Shown: positions 1-11,889, numbered from the stretch's first letter. The stretch: 64,000 nt of DNA from Laburnicola sp. R22_1 (GCA_014281115.1 JACONQ010000016.1:868001-932000); one strand, 5' to 3'. Program-made: numbers and translations. The notes: generated by a model from the sequence alone, not told the origin.

Positions 1-1107
1 TTAATACGTTAAGAATATTATACGCTTTATAAATAAGAACTTAGCCTAGACTTAGTCTAAGATAGAATTTTATATAAATAAAGGACGTTAACCTACACTA
101 GCGTATAATATTAGAGACCTAGTTTACTTAGACGCCTAGAATATTCTATTCTTATAATTAAATACAGGGCTAGATATTAAGAATCTAGGACTTTTTCTAA
201 TTGCTAAGATTTATAATAATTATACTTACTATCTTAAACTACTAACTAGCTATTATAATATCTACTCTTAGTTCTACACCTAGCTGCTATATAACGCACT
301 AAATGCACTTTGCCTTCCTAATAACAAGGGTATAGTTACCGCTAATATATCTATCTAGTTGCTAGAGAGGCTATAAGACTACTATATTAATATAGTTATA
401 GATAGCAAAGTTAACTATTAGTATAAAAATCTCTTAATAGGTATTAAGGAGTTACTTATATATAAAGTTAGGTATAAGAACTCTCTAAAGTAAAACGCTA
501 ATTCTAAGTAGCAATTCTATATAAATATATTAGATTGCAAAAAGGTAGTAAAAAATTACTATAAGAATAATACTACGAAGCTAGGCCTACACACGCTATA
601 TAAGAACCTAGTATTATATAAGGACTTAATAGTTATATACCTAAGAAATAATAGAGTAGAGGACCCTAAGCTTATTACCCCTATATACGCACACGCGTAG
701 AATTAAGGTATCTTTTAAGATAATTTTATGCCGCAAAGCTGCTAGAATAGGCATATGGAGCGCCCACTAATTAGATCTCTTAAATATCCTTTTTAGATAA
801 TAGGTCTTTCTCTAGGTTACACCTATATAGAGACGTCTAGATTATCTTATTTAGATATAACTACTATAACGCATAGTAGTAGAGCGCTTACTTTACTAGC
901 TTATATACTAGAAAAGGTTATTTAATAGTTGTTTTACCTATTATAATAGTCTTAAATAGTTCTAAATAGTCTATAATAGTTTATAATAAATTATAATAGT
1001 TTATAATAAATTATAATAGTTTATAATATTTGTTACACTATAGAATTAGCACCTCTAGTATGTTTTTTTTAGTTTGCCTTACTAGAGCTAAGGCTTTTAG
1101 AGGGGGG
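1..1107 (+). repeat. RIP-degraded end of a retroelement-like sequence
   Basis: Very AT-rich DNA in which every frame is broken by TAA/TAG. One plus-strand frame is partly readable across roughly 270-950 if TAG/TAA are read as former CAG/CAA, which is what C-to-T RIP change would produce. I do not recognise the protein; it is not clearly reverse transcriptase or integrase. The stretch ends in a purine run, AGAGGGGGGG, at about 1096-1106, placed like the polypurine tract that precedes a 3' LTR. The retroelement reading is therefore an inference from the purine tract and the LTR-like block after it. Confidence 0.5.
945..1030. repeat. AT-rich minisatellite
   Basis: Tandem copies of a roughly 17-base unit of the form TAATAGTTTATAATAAAT, with shorter degenerate units in front. 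It lies in the last part of the degraded retroelement just before its purine tract. Confidence 0.7.
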
Positions 1108-1740
1108 GTAATATTAGGAATTGCCGCCTATTAGCCTATTAGATCTCTAGTTAGCCTAACATTAATCTAACCTAGTTAGCCTAACGTTAATCTGGCCCCG
1201 CGCACTAGTCCTAATTAGGTAATACTAGCGCGCTCTTAGGGCTACTACTATATAGGTGGTATGCGGCATCTAGTATCTTTATTATAGCAATTTAACCTAT
1301 TTAATAATTAAGCCTAATTACTCCCTTATACTTTATTATAGAGTTAGTTTTAGGTAGTAATTAGTTTATTACTATACTACTATAATAGTACTTACTAGCC
1401 TTCCTACTAAGCATGCTCTATTACCTTTCTTTTACACTCTATTTCCCCTATTTACGCCTTTTGTCTTCCTAAAGGCGCCTTTTCTAGTTAGTGTTAGCGT
1501 AGTAGTTAACGTGGGCCTATGCCCTACGCCGTCCTCTATATAAAAAAGGGCCTCTTACATCCCTTTCTTATTTACTATCTTAGAATAGTCTTAATTTAAC
1601 TAGTTCTTTTAACTATTCTAGCTGTCCTAGAGAGGTTTACTCTATAAGGTCGTGTACTATCCTTACAACTACTATATATAGTATTCTTAGCAACTAGTAT
1701 ATAATTATTAGCTATAATAATTAGCTATAGCAAAACTATA
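1108..1740 (+). mobile_element. Putative degraded LTR
   Basis: The block starts directly after the purine tract. It contains a TATA-like box (TATATAAAA at 1537-1545) followed by a CT-rich stretch, as expected for an LTR promoter. Its right boundary is uncertain, and the matching 5' LTR would lie outside the window. This is an inference, because no second copy is available for comparison. Confidence 0.4.
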
Positions 1741-1769
1741 ACTTTAACTTATCTTATTCTACGCGCTAA

Positions 1770-1892
1770 TTATTATCTAAAACCCCTTTAGCACCTAAGC
1801 CTCCCTTATTATCTAAAACCCCCTTATTATCTAAAACCTCCTTAGCACCTAAGCCCTCCTTATTATTTAAATCCCCTTTAGTACCTAAGCTC
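1770..1892. repeat. Short tandem repeat, TTATCTAAAACCCC / GCACCTAAGC units
   Basis: Alternating units TTATCTAAAACCCC and TTAGCACCTAAGC are repeated four to five times with small differences. No coding frame survives. Confidence 0.65.
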
Positions 1893-2137
1893 CTAAAGTT
1901 TAAGAAACCCTTAAAGTCTATATCCTTATTTATAATATTAGAGTTATACCTATTTAGTAGCTTTTAGAAATAAGTCTTAAGCTCCTTCCTATTATTCTTA
2001 ATTTTCTCTTTACTCTTTATTATTATTTTCCTTAATATATACTTTGTTGCTATTAAGTATACTATTCTTACTATAATTAATAAGGTTAGTAGGAGGACTA
2101 GACTTATAGTAACTAATAATTATTAGTAAAGGTATAT

Positions 2138-2446
2138 TGAAGATCTTCGTCGTGTTAAGATTCTAATTAAGGTCGAATCCGCACTATACACAGAGAGGAG
2201 TAAAATAGGAGGCACTAAAACTTAGCACCTAATACATAGTAGTAGTAACAAAATATACACAAAATAACAATAATTTCGTTGTTAACGTTTCGCACGGCGG
2301 TATTGTTAACGGTAGTTAATAGATAGTCTACTATCTGGCATAACTAAGTCACATGTTATCTCTTAACTAGTGGACTGTTAGAGAGCCGCAGTGGACCTAC
2401 GCGGAGTCGCAATCGCGAGAGCAGTGTGGGCGATAGGACGCTTAAC
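2138..2446 (+). mobile_element. SINE-like element, copy A (long form)
   Basis: A 309-base insertion begins TGAAGATCTTCGTCGTG and is flanked by perfect 14-base direct repeats TAGTAAAGGTATAT at 2124-2137 and 2447-2460. The first ~110 bases match copy B (23764) with mostly C/T and G/A differences, the expected effect of RIP. An internal AAGGTCGAATCC resembles a degraded tRNA B box (GGTTCGANTCC). Flanking duplications of 14-15 bases fit target-primed insertion by a LINE enzyme. The family name is unknown to me; SINE status is inferred. Confidence 0.65.
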
Positions 2447-2460
2447 TAGTAAAGGTATAT

Positions 2461-4418
2461 AATAAATAAGTATAATAAACTTATAACTATTTCTTATTAG
2501 TAACTATTACTAGCTTCTTAGTAGTTAGACCTATATTGCCTACGCTGTTATAGATATCCTTCTGCTTTTTCTTATTAGCCTTACTCTTAAAGATATTCGT
2601 CTTAAGCTTTCCTAGGCCTATTTTATATATATTATATAAGAGCTTTTTATATACACTACTATAACTAAAGATTTATTTATCTACGCAATTCTATAGTATA
2701 GGAGGGCCTTTTTCCTTACTAGCGGCAATCCTACGCTTATCTAGAGCTACTTAGTAGGCCCTTAAATTAACTTTATTCTTAATTTTATTCTACTTTTTAT
2801 ATATAGCTATTAGTTTTGCCTCTAACTAGTTGCCTACTTCTTATTAATTAACTAATATATAATAATAAGATATAATAATATATTACTCTTTTAATTCTTA
2901 AAGTAGAACTATATAAGCTCCTCTTTTTCTACGTAAGCTATTAATACTTTTGCGCTTTAGAGAATAGTTAGTAGTCCTTATTATTATAAAGCTTTTTCTT
3001 AAGCTAATATTATGCAGCTTAATTAGCTAATCTAGTAAATTCTAGTACCTTTTCTTCTTTATTTCAAAGTGTATTGCAAGGCTTCTATATAATAGTATAA
3101 ACACTATTACTAAGTGCATTTTTAAATAATACTTTATACTTAGTAGAATAATCTTTCTAAGAACTACCTTATTTATAATATAAAAGAATAGTACTAATCT
3201 CTTTATTTCTAAATATAAAGCCCTATCTATATTAGTATATAGTATAATAAAAGGCTATAATTACTAGGTACCTTAGTAAGATCCTCCTACTTATTACGCT
3301 TAAAATTTGCTAGTATCTGTAGGCCGCTACTTAGGAGGCCTTTTAAGATATTAAAAGACTTTTCTTTAATAGACGCTATAGTATAGAGTATAATAATAGT
3401 ATATAATAACTATAGTTAATATTATAGAAATAATAAAAATATTATTATTATTATAATAAGTAGCTATAGGGGCCTATGCGTATAAGTAAGGCGCTAACAA
3501 CACTAGAGTGTTTTCTTTACTTACCTTATTACCTACTTACCTACTTTATCTTACTACCCTCTTAGCTACTTTTTTAATACTCTATAGCCTTAACTACTAT
3601 ATAACCTTAATTTCTAAGATAATAGTATGCACTAGGCTAGCTAGATACTCTAAACTGGTTACTAGTAAATCTTAAGTTAAAAAAAAAGCTACTAGCTACT
3701 AAAGCTGCATAAAAGGCGTCTTATAAAATACTACCTACTATACTAAAGAGAAAGCACTACTAAAAGCTAGGCAGTATATTATTATTATAGCTATTAATTA
3801 TATCTATATTCTAATAATATATAGCTATTACACTTAGGAAATTAAAAGTACTAAAAGAGTATTAAGCTGCTAATTAGAAAAATGCTATTCTGCCACCTTA
3901 TTAAGAAAATAGTGTAAGATAATAATAAGAAAGATCTGCGCTTCTAATTTACTACGCTAGCTACTCTTTAAGAGGTAATAAAGGCTTTTCTAATTAGAAT
4001 ATTTAAAGGTATTTCTTTATACCACTCTACTCCTACTATAAAATAAATACTAATACTTCTAAATACTATTATTAACACTATTTATATAAAATAAGTTACT
4101 ATATAGGCTAAGAATATATAGCTAATAAATAGGTACTATAAGAAGTATATAAATACTAGATAAATAGCAAGGCACTTAGTTAGATTTAATATATATGTTT
4201 AATACTAAAGCTGTACTTTTACTATAATAAGTAAATATAATAATTACTACTATAATAATAATAAGGGCATTTTTATAGTAATTTACTATAAAAATTACAT
4301 ATAGCTAATAAAAAATATAATTAGTTAAACTTAATATAATCTAGTCTATGCAACTCTAACCTAACCTATAGCCTATATAATTCTAATATAACCTATACCT
4401 ATTACTAGCGCAAAATCT
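2461..4418. repeat. RIP-degraded repeat DNA, unclassified
   Basis: AT-rich DNA without intact frames. On the minus strand between about 2460 and 3250 a lysine-rich frame can be followed if stop codons are read as former CAG/CAA, so a dead minus-strand gene of an unknown element is likely. No terminal repeats could be assigned. Confidence 0.5.
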
Positions 4419-4488
4419 ATAGGTAGAGGTTGGGTTGAGGTTAGGGTCTTATGTAAGAGAACCTAACCTCAACCTAACCTATACCTAT
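4419..4488. repeat. Hairpin of TAGGTA/GAGGTTAGG arms
   Basis: Arm GGTTGGGTTGAGGTTAGG (from about 4428) is followed, after a short spacer around GTCTTATGTAAGAGA, by its near-perfect inverse CCTAACCTCAACCTAACC (from about 4462). Similar CCTAACCTAACC text lies just upstream (4354-4370). It resembles the centre of a small foldback element. Confidence 0.6.
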
Positions 4489-4574
4489 TTGCTAGCCTAA
4501 GGATAATAAAGGCTTTTATTTTAAATAATACTAGTAATAATAAAAGCGAAGCCTCCTACTTAGTAATTAGAAAG

Positions 4575-4715
4575 ATTATTTAATAATATAGTAATTTAAG
4601 CACACCTCTTTTTATTAATATCTTAAAATGCTTTTCTATATATATAATAGTAGAAGGAATAACTACTATTATTAGAATTCTTGTATTAGAAACTTCTTAG
4701 TTAAAAAAACTATAG
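4575..4715. repeat. RIPed copy of a dispersed terminal sequence
   Basis: The text around CTTAAAATGCTTTTCTATAT and GAATAACTACTATTATTAGA recurs at 25600-25700 (same strand), inverted at 25005-25075, and in a much less mutated form at 63496-63625. The copies differ mainly by C/T and G/A, as RIP predicts. Confidence 0.6.
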
Positions 4716-4725
4716 TAATTTAAGT

Positions 4726-5011
4726 AATTACCTTTTCACGCTCTTTTTAATTACTAAGTAGGGGCTCTGCTTTTTATTATTATATTATTTAAGATAAAAG
4801 CCTTTATTATTCTACCCCTAAATAGATAAATTAATACTATATAGTAATTTAAAATTATATATATATAGAGCTTAGCTAATATTAGCTAGAAATATAGCGT
4901 TAATTTATCTACCTAGGAGTAGAATAACAAAGGCTTTTATCTTAAATAATATAACTAAAAGGGCAGAGCCCCCTGCTTAGTAATCAAAAAGAGCGTAAAA
5001 AAGGTAACGTG
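4726..5011. mobile_element. Foldback (MITE-like) element
   Basis: The left arm (about 4728-4842, with CTCTTTTTAATTACTAAG and GGGGCTCTGC) is repeated inverted in the right arm (about 4893-5009, with GCAGAGCCCCCTGCTTAG and AAAAAGAGCG). The arms are over 100 bases and there is no coding capacity between them. Related arms recur at 24513-24690 and, inverted, at 25392-25560. Confidence 0.65.
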
Positions 5012-5052
5012 ATCACAAAAAAAGGGCGTTCGAACTGCTATAATTATTATTA

Positions 5053-7270
5053 TAACATATTCTATCAGTAGCCCGGACAGATTAGTAGCCCGGACAGTTT
5101 TTCTTGGCAACTTCGAGGTCCCTCATAACTCATTATAGAACACCACCAACGTTACTTCATAGTAACTCATAATAACCTACTATAACTTACAATATACTAA
5201 GTTACTATTTAATCTACTTTTTACGTCGTGCAGCCTCTTTGCGCGGCTGCTGCAGCCGCGCAAAGCTAAGGAGTCTTTCTTGGCAATACGAACTTACAAC
5301 AAGACTCCCTATAATATACGATATATTATCTACCATACTATACGTAGGCAATATATAGTATACTTATTATGATTCGCAGTGAAGCATACTATATCTTAAG
5401 TAGTACTTTATCTAATTTTTAGTCACTGAGTGCGTACTATTGCAAGATGAAGTTAACCCGTCATTTTTGGCCTTATAGTAACCTATAATAAAATCACTCT
5501 AATTTACTATCAACACTATCTGAAAATAAGCCGCTAAGGGTAACATCTAACTCCTCCTCTATCTCTTTATCTATCTGACAGGTCCTTGAGTTGTGCCCAA
5601 GCTCTCCGCACCTCCCACAGCGGCGTTGTGTTAAGGGACCTACCTCTCCCTCACCACTACCTCGCGCCCTTTTCGACAACTTTACCCCAATAGAAGGGCT
5701 TTCTACTCCTAAATCTGCTCCCTAAGCAAAGCCTAGCGTCCCACCTTTCTAAATGCGCTTTCTTTTACGCGTTTTTCGCTTTATTAGAACCTTAATTTGC
5801 TCCTTAAGTTCCTTAATACGGGTCTCTTAAAGTACACTATGGTAGAGCATGAGTTCAGCACCTTTTATAAGCTGTGAGTAGCTCGATTTAGTATTAGGTG
5901 GAGACCGAATAAAAGAGTCGCGTACGAGCTTTGACTAGGATCCAAACTCAAGGGTATTGCTTGGGGTCCTGGCTTGCCATAGTGTATCTGGTGGGGTACC
6001 CTAAGGTGGAGTGTAAATACGCACATTAAGGCGATCTACTACTACTAACGCATCTAAAGGAACAAGCCTAGAGGCCTTAAAGGCTTTCTTATAGTTTTCT
6101 AGTGTAAACACATTAAAAAACGCGTCCTAAAAGGCCTGTAGGAAGCCCTTTTTGTGAATATAAAAGACCTATTGGCGCGCCAAGTCCCGCACGCGCTGGG
6201 AGTACTTCAGCTTTAGTGGCGCGAAACAGACCACATTAAGCGGCTAGAGGATATGAGATGAGTGCGCTGGCATACAGAGTGTTAGGATCTTCTATTCCAG
6301 GCAATAATCCTTGAAATCCTAGGAGTGGTGGCTCTTATAGCCATCTAGAATAAGTAATCTCCATAACCCCACTATGCGCGGCCTTGTATACGCGTTAAAG
6401 TGCTTTAACCACGCGACTCTAAGCTCGCTGTTAGTCCAGCCAGTCTTAGAGACTAAGAGCTTTTAATCGCGGGGGATACTAGTCTCCTCATACTACACTA
6501 AGATGTGGACTCGCCCTTTATAGATAATAAAGGGCGGGGCAGCATACTTAGCAGCGCAAATACTCTAAATTACTATAACCCACTTGCGGTTACCTAGCTA
6601 AACAAGCGTAGGTTAAGAACGTCTTTCTAAACCAGTTACAACCTTTATTAAGCTAATAACTCCTATCTAGAAGCCTATCTTATTAAAGTTATAGATATCT
6701 TTATCCTGCACTCTATACTTAGCTTTTATATCCTCCACTAGCTAAAACCACGCGTTTATAACCTCTAGGTCTTCCTATTGTATCCTCTGTCAGTCCTTCG
6801 CTTAATTAAAAGCCATTTTAAGCTTAGGTACGCGCTTTACAAAGCGCTAAGCCTAGCATTGTCCTATAGGGTCTCTATGCCGCGCAGCTAGCAGTTTGTT
6901 GGCCATATCTTCCACCTTACCTAGCCAGGGTGCAAATCCTCGCGAATCTAGGTCAAGGATATACTGTATGAGCGTCTGCTCTTTAGTCGCAATAAGCTTT
7001 GCCATACCTGATTGTGTATCTGCTTAGGCGGTGATTTCGTTAATTCAATTGCTTAGTGTAGACTTTGGGATATTATATACTGCAGCAGCGCGTCGCAGGC
7101 TTAAAATTTGCTTATTCTAATAGGCGTGAAGGGCAAGCTCAATTCTGCCTTCTTAATTAGATGATAACGCGTCGTGTTGTTGAGACATTATGATTCATAG
7201 TGAAGTGTTGTGGTCTTGGCAAAAACTGTCCGGCGGACTGATCTGTCCGGGCTACTGATAGAATATGTTA
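5053..7270 (-). mobile_element. Complete but dead Fot/pogo-type DNA transposon
   Basis: Inverted terminal repeats start TAACATATTCTATCAGTAGC at 5053 and mirror the sequence ending at 7270. The match extends through CCCGGACAG and, less perfectly, to the GTTTTT/CTTGGC text about 55 bases in. The left end repeats AGTAGCCCGGACAG twice in tandem. TA flanks both ends (5051-5052 and 7271-7272), matching the TA target duplication of the Tc1/mariner/pogo superfamily. The inside holds one minus-strand transposase frame. The GC content of the right half is higher than that of the neighbouring island, so this is probably a younger insertion with lighter RIP. Confidence 0.85.
5494..7188 (-). pseudogene. 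Fot/pogo transposase with zinc knuckle, nonsense-riddled
   Basis: From an ATG at 7188 the same frame runs 565 codons to TGA at 5494 without a length change, but it has about 20 internal stops, nearly all where CAG, CAA, CGA or TGG would fit. Readable parts follow the family order: an N-terminal helix-turn-helix (RRAAAVYNIPKSTLSN), a CENP-B-type second helix-turn-helix (FAPWLGKVEDMANKLLAARH), a DDE endonuclease core (NRKWVIVI, ILDGYKSHHS) and a C-terminal CCHC zinc knuckle (CGRCGELGHNSRTC, 5560-5620). The first and third catalytic Asp are replaced by Asn (NFNKIGF, QPLNVVCF), G-to-A changes that RIP would also give. The element cannot move itself. Confidence 0.85.
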
Positions 7271-7486
7271 TATAAGTTCTAAATTATATATATGCTAAAT
7301 ATCTACGTTAATCCTATGCAGACAAGTATTGCTTTGCAGGTGTATCCTATCCCTTAACACCTGCGACAAAGTAACAGGATACTTCACGAAGCAGAGCCCT
7401 CTTACTCTGCCATCTTTGCCGATACAGCCGAGGTACAATTGTTCAGATCAACAAAAAATTTGCTTCAATGCCAAACCTGCACGCTT

Positions 7487-8281
7487 TCACAGCCTCGGCG
7501 GCTGCTTCTTCCCGTATTCTGAATACACAGTACACTTGGCCATGTGTGTCGAGCAGCCTGTCTTCTCATCAAATATGTTGCATCCGTAGACTGCAGCATT
7601 TGGTGGAGTGTACACTGGGTCACATTAGTCTGCGTTTATATCGTGTGGCGCAGTACCACTTACAGTGTAGCGAAACAGCATACTCTTCTAGACTTGGGTT
7701 AGAAATTCGGTGCAAACCGAGCTTGTCAGACATGTAGGTTACTTCGTTTTCTTCATAGGTCTTCTGGGCGATGATTTGCAGGGGTCGTTCCTCCTTCTGG
7801 TTGAGCAGTACCGTAGGCCAGGCATAACGAGTCTCGACCAGAGAACCCTTAAGGATTTTCATTATGCAGTGGGCGTTGGCGTGACTTTACAGTGTTGGTC
7901 AGCATGTATTCTGCTATACAAAATACCCCGCAGAGCAGGCTCACTCATGAATTGGGCTTCCTTTGGTTGGGCTCCAAACAAGGATGAGCTATGAGCTTGT
8001 CAATTCGATGCTGGGTCCCATCAAGAGCGAGTTTTACGCACCAGGTTGCTCTTGCCGTTACCCTTGTCGACAAGGTTTCGCGTATAAGAATGGTTCGGAC
8101 TCGGGAAGAAGTACTTGTTCCAATGTGACTGCTCCGACACGTACTCCTGCATCAGCCGCTGCAGCTCATCTGCGTCGACATCGTCGGAATCAATGCCGGA
8201 GCAGGGGCCGAGCTTTTGGTTGAGTAGGTCCACGAGGGTGTCAAACGCGTTCTTCTGCTCTCGGGTCGTGATTGGAGTCAT
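7487..8281 (-). CDS. Cysteine dioxygenase
   Basis: Iron enzyme that oxidises L-cysteine to cysteine sulfinic acid, the first step of cysteine breakdown toward taurine or sulfate; cytosolic. Four exons: 8281-8042, 7988-7945, 7884-7664 and 7614-7487, giving 210 aa, the usual size of fungal members. Introns are 53, 60 and 49 nt with GT-AG ends. The cupin metal site is present: PIHDHANAHC puts iron ligands at His94 and His96, and Cys101 is the Cys of the Cys-Tyr cofactor; GLHRISNP gives the third ligand, His153. The start MTPITTREQK is the first ATG and fits the family N-terminus. Transcribed divergently from the Rbg1 gene. No lesion seen. Confidence 0.93.
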
Positions 8282-8770
8282 GGCTGGCTGGCCTTTGGAC
8301 TAATACTAGACGCGATAGACGAGACCAACGACGGGTACAAATGGCTGCTCGGGCTTGACTGAGGTGATACCTGGGGAGCAACTCATGGATGTAGCAGGCA
8401 CTTGCTAAGGGACGAGTCGTGGTGGAGGATGGTTGGACACGTGGGCCTCCACAACTGGCATTCACGGCTCGTTATGTAAGAAATAGCGCTCTAGCTTTGT
8501 CTTGTGTCCACAAGACAGTGGCCAGCTGCGACGGCCCGTTCATACCTAGGTACTTCGCGGCCGCGTCGAGTGATAGCCGCCAGCCATCGGCTAGCACCGG
8601 TGAGCAGCACGAGGTAGCGACTTCGGAGCGGCGTTTCTTTCCACCGACTGCCGCCGTTGCCCCCGCGTCATGCCGCAGCCTCAACCTCCTAATTTTTTGT
8701 CCCGTTGCAGCGACAGCGCCCACGTCTACCCTCTGCTTAGATTCCGGTAGTTCCATACCGAAAAGGCAAC
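8282..8770. promoter_or_regulatory. Shared promoter region of cysteine dioxygenase and RBG1
   Basis: A 489-base spacer between two divergent start codons. No clear TATA box; CT-rich text lies close to the RBG1 start. Frames crossing it on both strands look like chance openings. Confidence 0.5.
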
Positions 8771-10141
8771 ATGGCTACCACCGTGGACAAGGTCAGTGTT
8801 GCATGCGCGAACCCGAGCAAAAGCAAGGCTAATATCTGTTGCGGGACAGATCAAAGACATCGAGGCTGAAGTAAGACACGCTCGCCTCCATCGCAATGCA
8901 TGCGGGTACTCACGCCGTGATTTAGATGGCCAAGACGCAGAAAAACAAAGCCACGTCGTTTCATCTCGGTACCGTTCCCGCAGCCCCCGATCGATTGCCA
9001 CGCAGTCTCATATCTTGCAGGTCAACTGAAGGCGAAGCTCGCCAAGTTGAAGAGAGAGCTGCTCACTCCCTCTTCAAGCGGTGGTGGCGGCGGCGTCGGC
9101 TTCGATGTTGCCAGAACCGGTGTCGCGAGTGTCGGCTTCATTGGCTTCCCGTCCGTGGGCAAGAGTACGCTTATGAGCCGATTGACGGGTCAACATTCCG
9201 AAGCCGCGGCATACGAGTTCACCACGCTCACGACCGTGCCCGGACAAGTCGTCTACAATGGTGCCAAGATCCAGATTCTCGATCTTCCTGGTATCATCCA
9301 GGGTGCCAAAGACGGAAAGGGCCGTGGTCGACAAGTCATTGCTGTGGCGAAGACGTGTCATTTGATATTCATCGTTCTAGACGTAAACAAGCCCCTCACG
9401 GACAAACGTATCATCGAGCAAGAGTTGGAAGGCTTCGGTATTCGGATCAACAAGAGCCCACCAAACATTGTGTTGAAGAAGAAGGACAAGGGCGGCATCA
9501 ACATAACGGCTACGGTTCCCCTCACGCATATCGACCACGATGAAATCAAAGCTGTATTGGCTGAATACCGTATGGCTAATGCTGACGTTGCGATTCGGTG
9601 CGATGCAACCGTGGACGACTTGATCGACGTGATTGAAGCGAAGAGCCGAAGCTACATCCCTGTCATCTACGCGTTGAACAAGATTGACGCCATTTCGATC
9701 GAGGAGCTGGACCTGCTGTATCGGATCCCAAACGCCTGCCCCATTAGTTCCGAGCATGGCTGGAATGTCGACGAATTGTTGGAGCAGATGTGGGAGAAGC
9801 TAAACCTGGTGCGCGTCTATACGAAGCCCAAGGGAAAGATGCCCGACTACTCGGCCCCAGTCGTGCTTCGTTCAACAGCGTGCACAGTGGAAGATTTTGT
9901 ACGTTGTCAAAGTAGGTTGATAATACAGAAGGCTAACGAGCACGACAGTGTAACTCTATCCACAAGACTATCGTCGAACAATTCAGACAGGCCATCGTCT
10001 ACGGCAAGTCTGTCAAGCATCAGCCGCAACGTGTGGGCTTGTCTCACGAGCTCGCCGACGAAGATATCAGTAGGTCTATGGTTATCAATGATTGGATGCC
10101 CGAGGCTTACCACTGGGGCAGTCACGATCATCAAGCGATAG
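8771..10141 (+). CDS. RBG1: Developmentally regulated GTP-binding protein Rbg1/DRG1
   Basis: OBG-related translation GTPase that acts on stalled ribosomes with a DFRP partner (Tma46 in yeast); cytosolic. Six exons: 8771-8791, 8850-8870, 8926-8968, 9021-9898, 9949-10069 and 10122-10141, giving 367 aa, almost the length of yeast Rbg1. The first three exons are tiny (21, 21 and 43 nt), so a start at the in-frame ATG at 9047 would miss the conserved N-terminus MATTVDKIKDIEAEMAKTQK. Motifs: P-loop GFPSVGKS at 70-77, G3 DLPG from 116, G4 NKID from 248, and a C-terminal TGS domain to TIIKR. Intact. Confidence 0.95.
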
Positions 10142-11889
10142 ACACGACGATTGCTTTGACTCGTGACGGAATCCATTCGCCGCCTAGCCCAGTAACGGTA
10201 GGGTAGCGGTGCGTGAGGTTGTAGGGTATGGGCTAGATGCCCCCCAAGCCACATGGCTGCTGCCCTCTGCCCCGAAGATGGGGACGAGCGAGGCGAAGGT
10301 CGATGGTGGACGCGAAGTGCTGATTTGGCCGAGGCGCAGGACTAAAAGCATTGTTATAACTTATACGCCATCCTCACCGGGTTATCTCGGTCACGAGCAG
10401 CTGATTCGCCAGACGGGCTGGAGAGTTGGGACAAATCACGAACGACCCTGGGTCTAGTCAAGACAACGAGTGCCGTGGATGCCGAGGATCTCTTGGGGAA
10501 TAAGGTGTGTCGGCGATGGTTGGAAAGGGAGTCAGGCTTTGGGTTCCCATACAGATTGTGATTTCGGACATGCAGCAAAATACGACGATGGTTTTGTAGG
10601 CTTCTTGTCTGGCTCTGGCCTTGGTTTTTGGTCCAGTACTGATTTGCGCAGATGTCAGTGGGAGCAAAAGCAGCAGGGATGACTCAGGAGCCGCGGTGTG
10701 GTTCGGGCGCTAATGAGGATGGCTCGCGGGCGTGAGTGGCTATTGGGCGCAAACCTGGCGCGTCTGCGGTGGCTGTCCTCGCCGGTTTTCCGGAAGCGTT
10801 TCATGGGCCCATTTGCGCGCACGGCTGGACGCTTTATGCAGCGCCGATGGGGGGCAGTGGTGCGGGCCGGCCTCGCTCGCGTACCTGAGCAGCGTCGCGG
10901 GCTGGGGCGGTCCTGTGGGTGGCACGCCACCGAAGACGGCCAGGCGCTGAAGGCACTGAAGGCGCTGAAGTCAGCAACGGGGGGTCCCAGAGGGGCAGCA
11001 CGGGGGCGCACGAGGGCCCGGACGGGCAGGCAATACGGGCGCGCACGGCAGCGCCAGATTAGCCGGGCCGGCGGCAGAGCACTGGGGCAGTCGTGAGTGC
11101 AGCGGCCAGAGCAGCGCAGAGAAGCGATGGAGGAGAGCCTGGGGAGGGCGAGGGCGAGCGCGTGCGCGTGGAGGCGCCCGGGGGGGGTGGTTGTGAAAGA
11201 GTCGGCGGCCGCTTCGCAGGCCCGCAGCAGCCCCCGGCGGCGCCAGCAGCAGCCGCATGCGGATTGCCGCGGCCATGGGTGATGGCTCGCTGCTCTAGGG
11301 GCGCACCCCGGCCGCTTGGCACGCACAGGCCGCCGTCGCCCCCGTCGCGTCGCCGTGCCCCCAGCGCCCCCAGCCCAGCGCCCCCGTCCAGGGCCGTCCA
11401 GGGCCGTCCTGGGTACCTGCGGAGCTTGGGCTCTCGAAACAAACAGCACCATGGGCCCCTCTCCCGCTGCTGCAACCCGCCGCCGCCCGCAGCGCACGCA
11501 CAAGGGCCCTGACCACCGACCGCACTTCGCTCAAGTACATACGCACAAGGGCCGCCGCATACGCACTTGCCCTGCAGTCGCCAGCCCCAGCGCTCCATTG
11601 CTCGCTGCCGCGCCTCACGTCTGCATCTCTCTCCTGTCGCTCCGGCCCCGTCTTGCCTTGCCGTCGGGGCGCCGCCAGTCTGCCGTGCGCCAAACCTCGT
11701 CGCTCGTCCATGCATGCATGCGCCCTGCCGCAACGAGCTCCCTCGCGCCCCTAGGACCGCCACGCTCGACCACCCACGCTCGACCACCAGGCGCAGATGC
11801 CCGGCGTGCCATCCCCACGCTTCAGCTTCTAACACGGACGCTCCCGTCGTTGCCAGAAAGCAGCATCCGTCGTGCCGCCCTCGCTCCCC
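10142..11889. other. Long GC-rich intergenic and 5' leader region
   Basis: 1.75 kb without a supported gene. Long open frames occur on both strands at once (for example 10655-12003 on the minus strand), which is what GC-rich DNA produces by chance; their proteins are Ala/Arg/Pro/Gly-rich with no family motif. The last 300 bases are C-rich with a tandem CACGCTCGACCAC pair near 11760-11790, and probably form the promoter and leader of the gene at 11890. Confidence 0.55.

Noticed and set aside
4340..4490. CCTAACC repeats as possible telomeric sequence
   Set aside because: Fungal telomeres are CCCTAA arrays; these units are irregular and form a hairpin.
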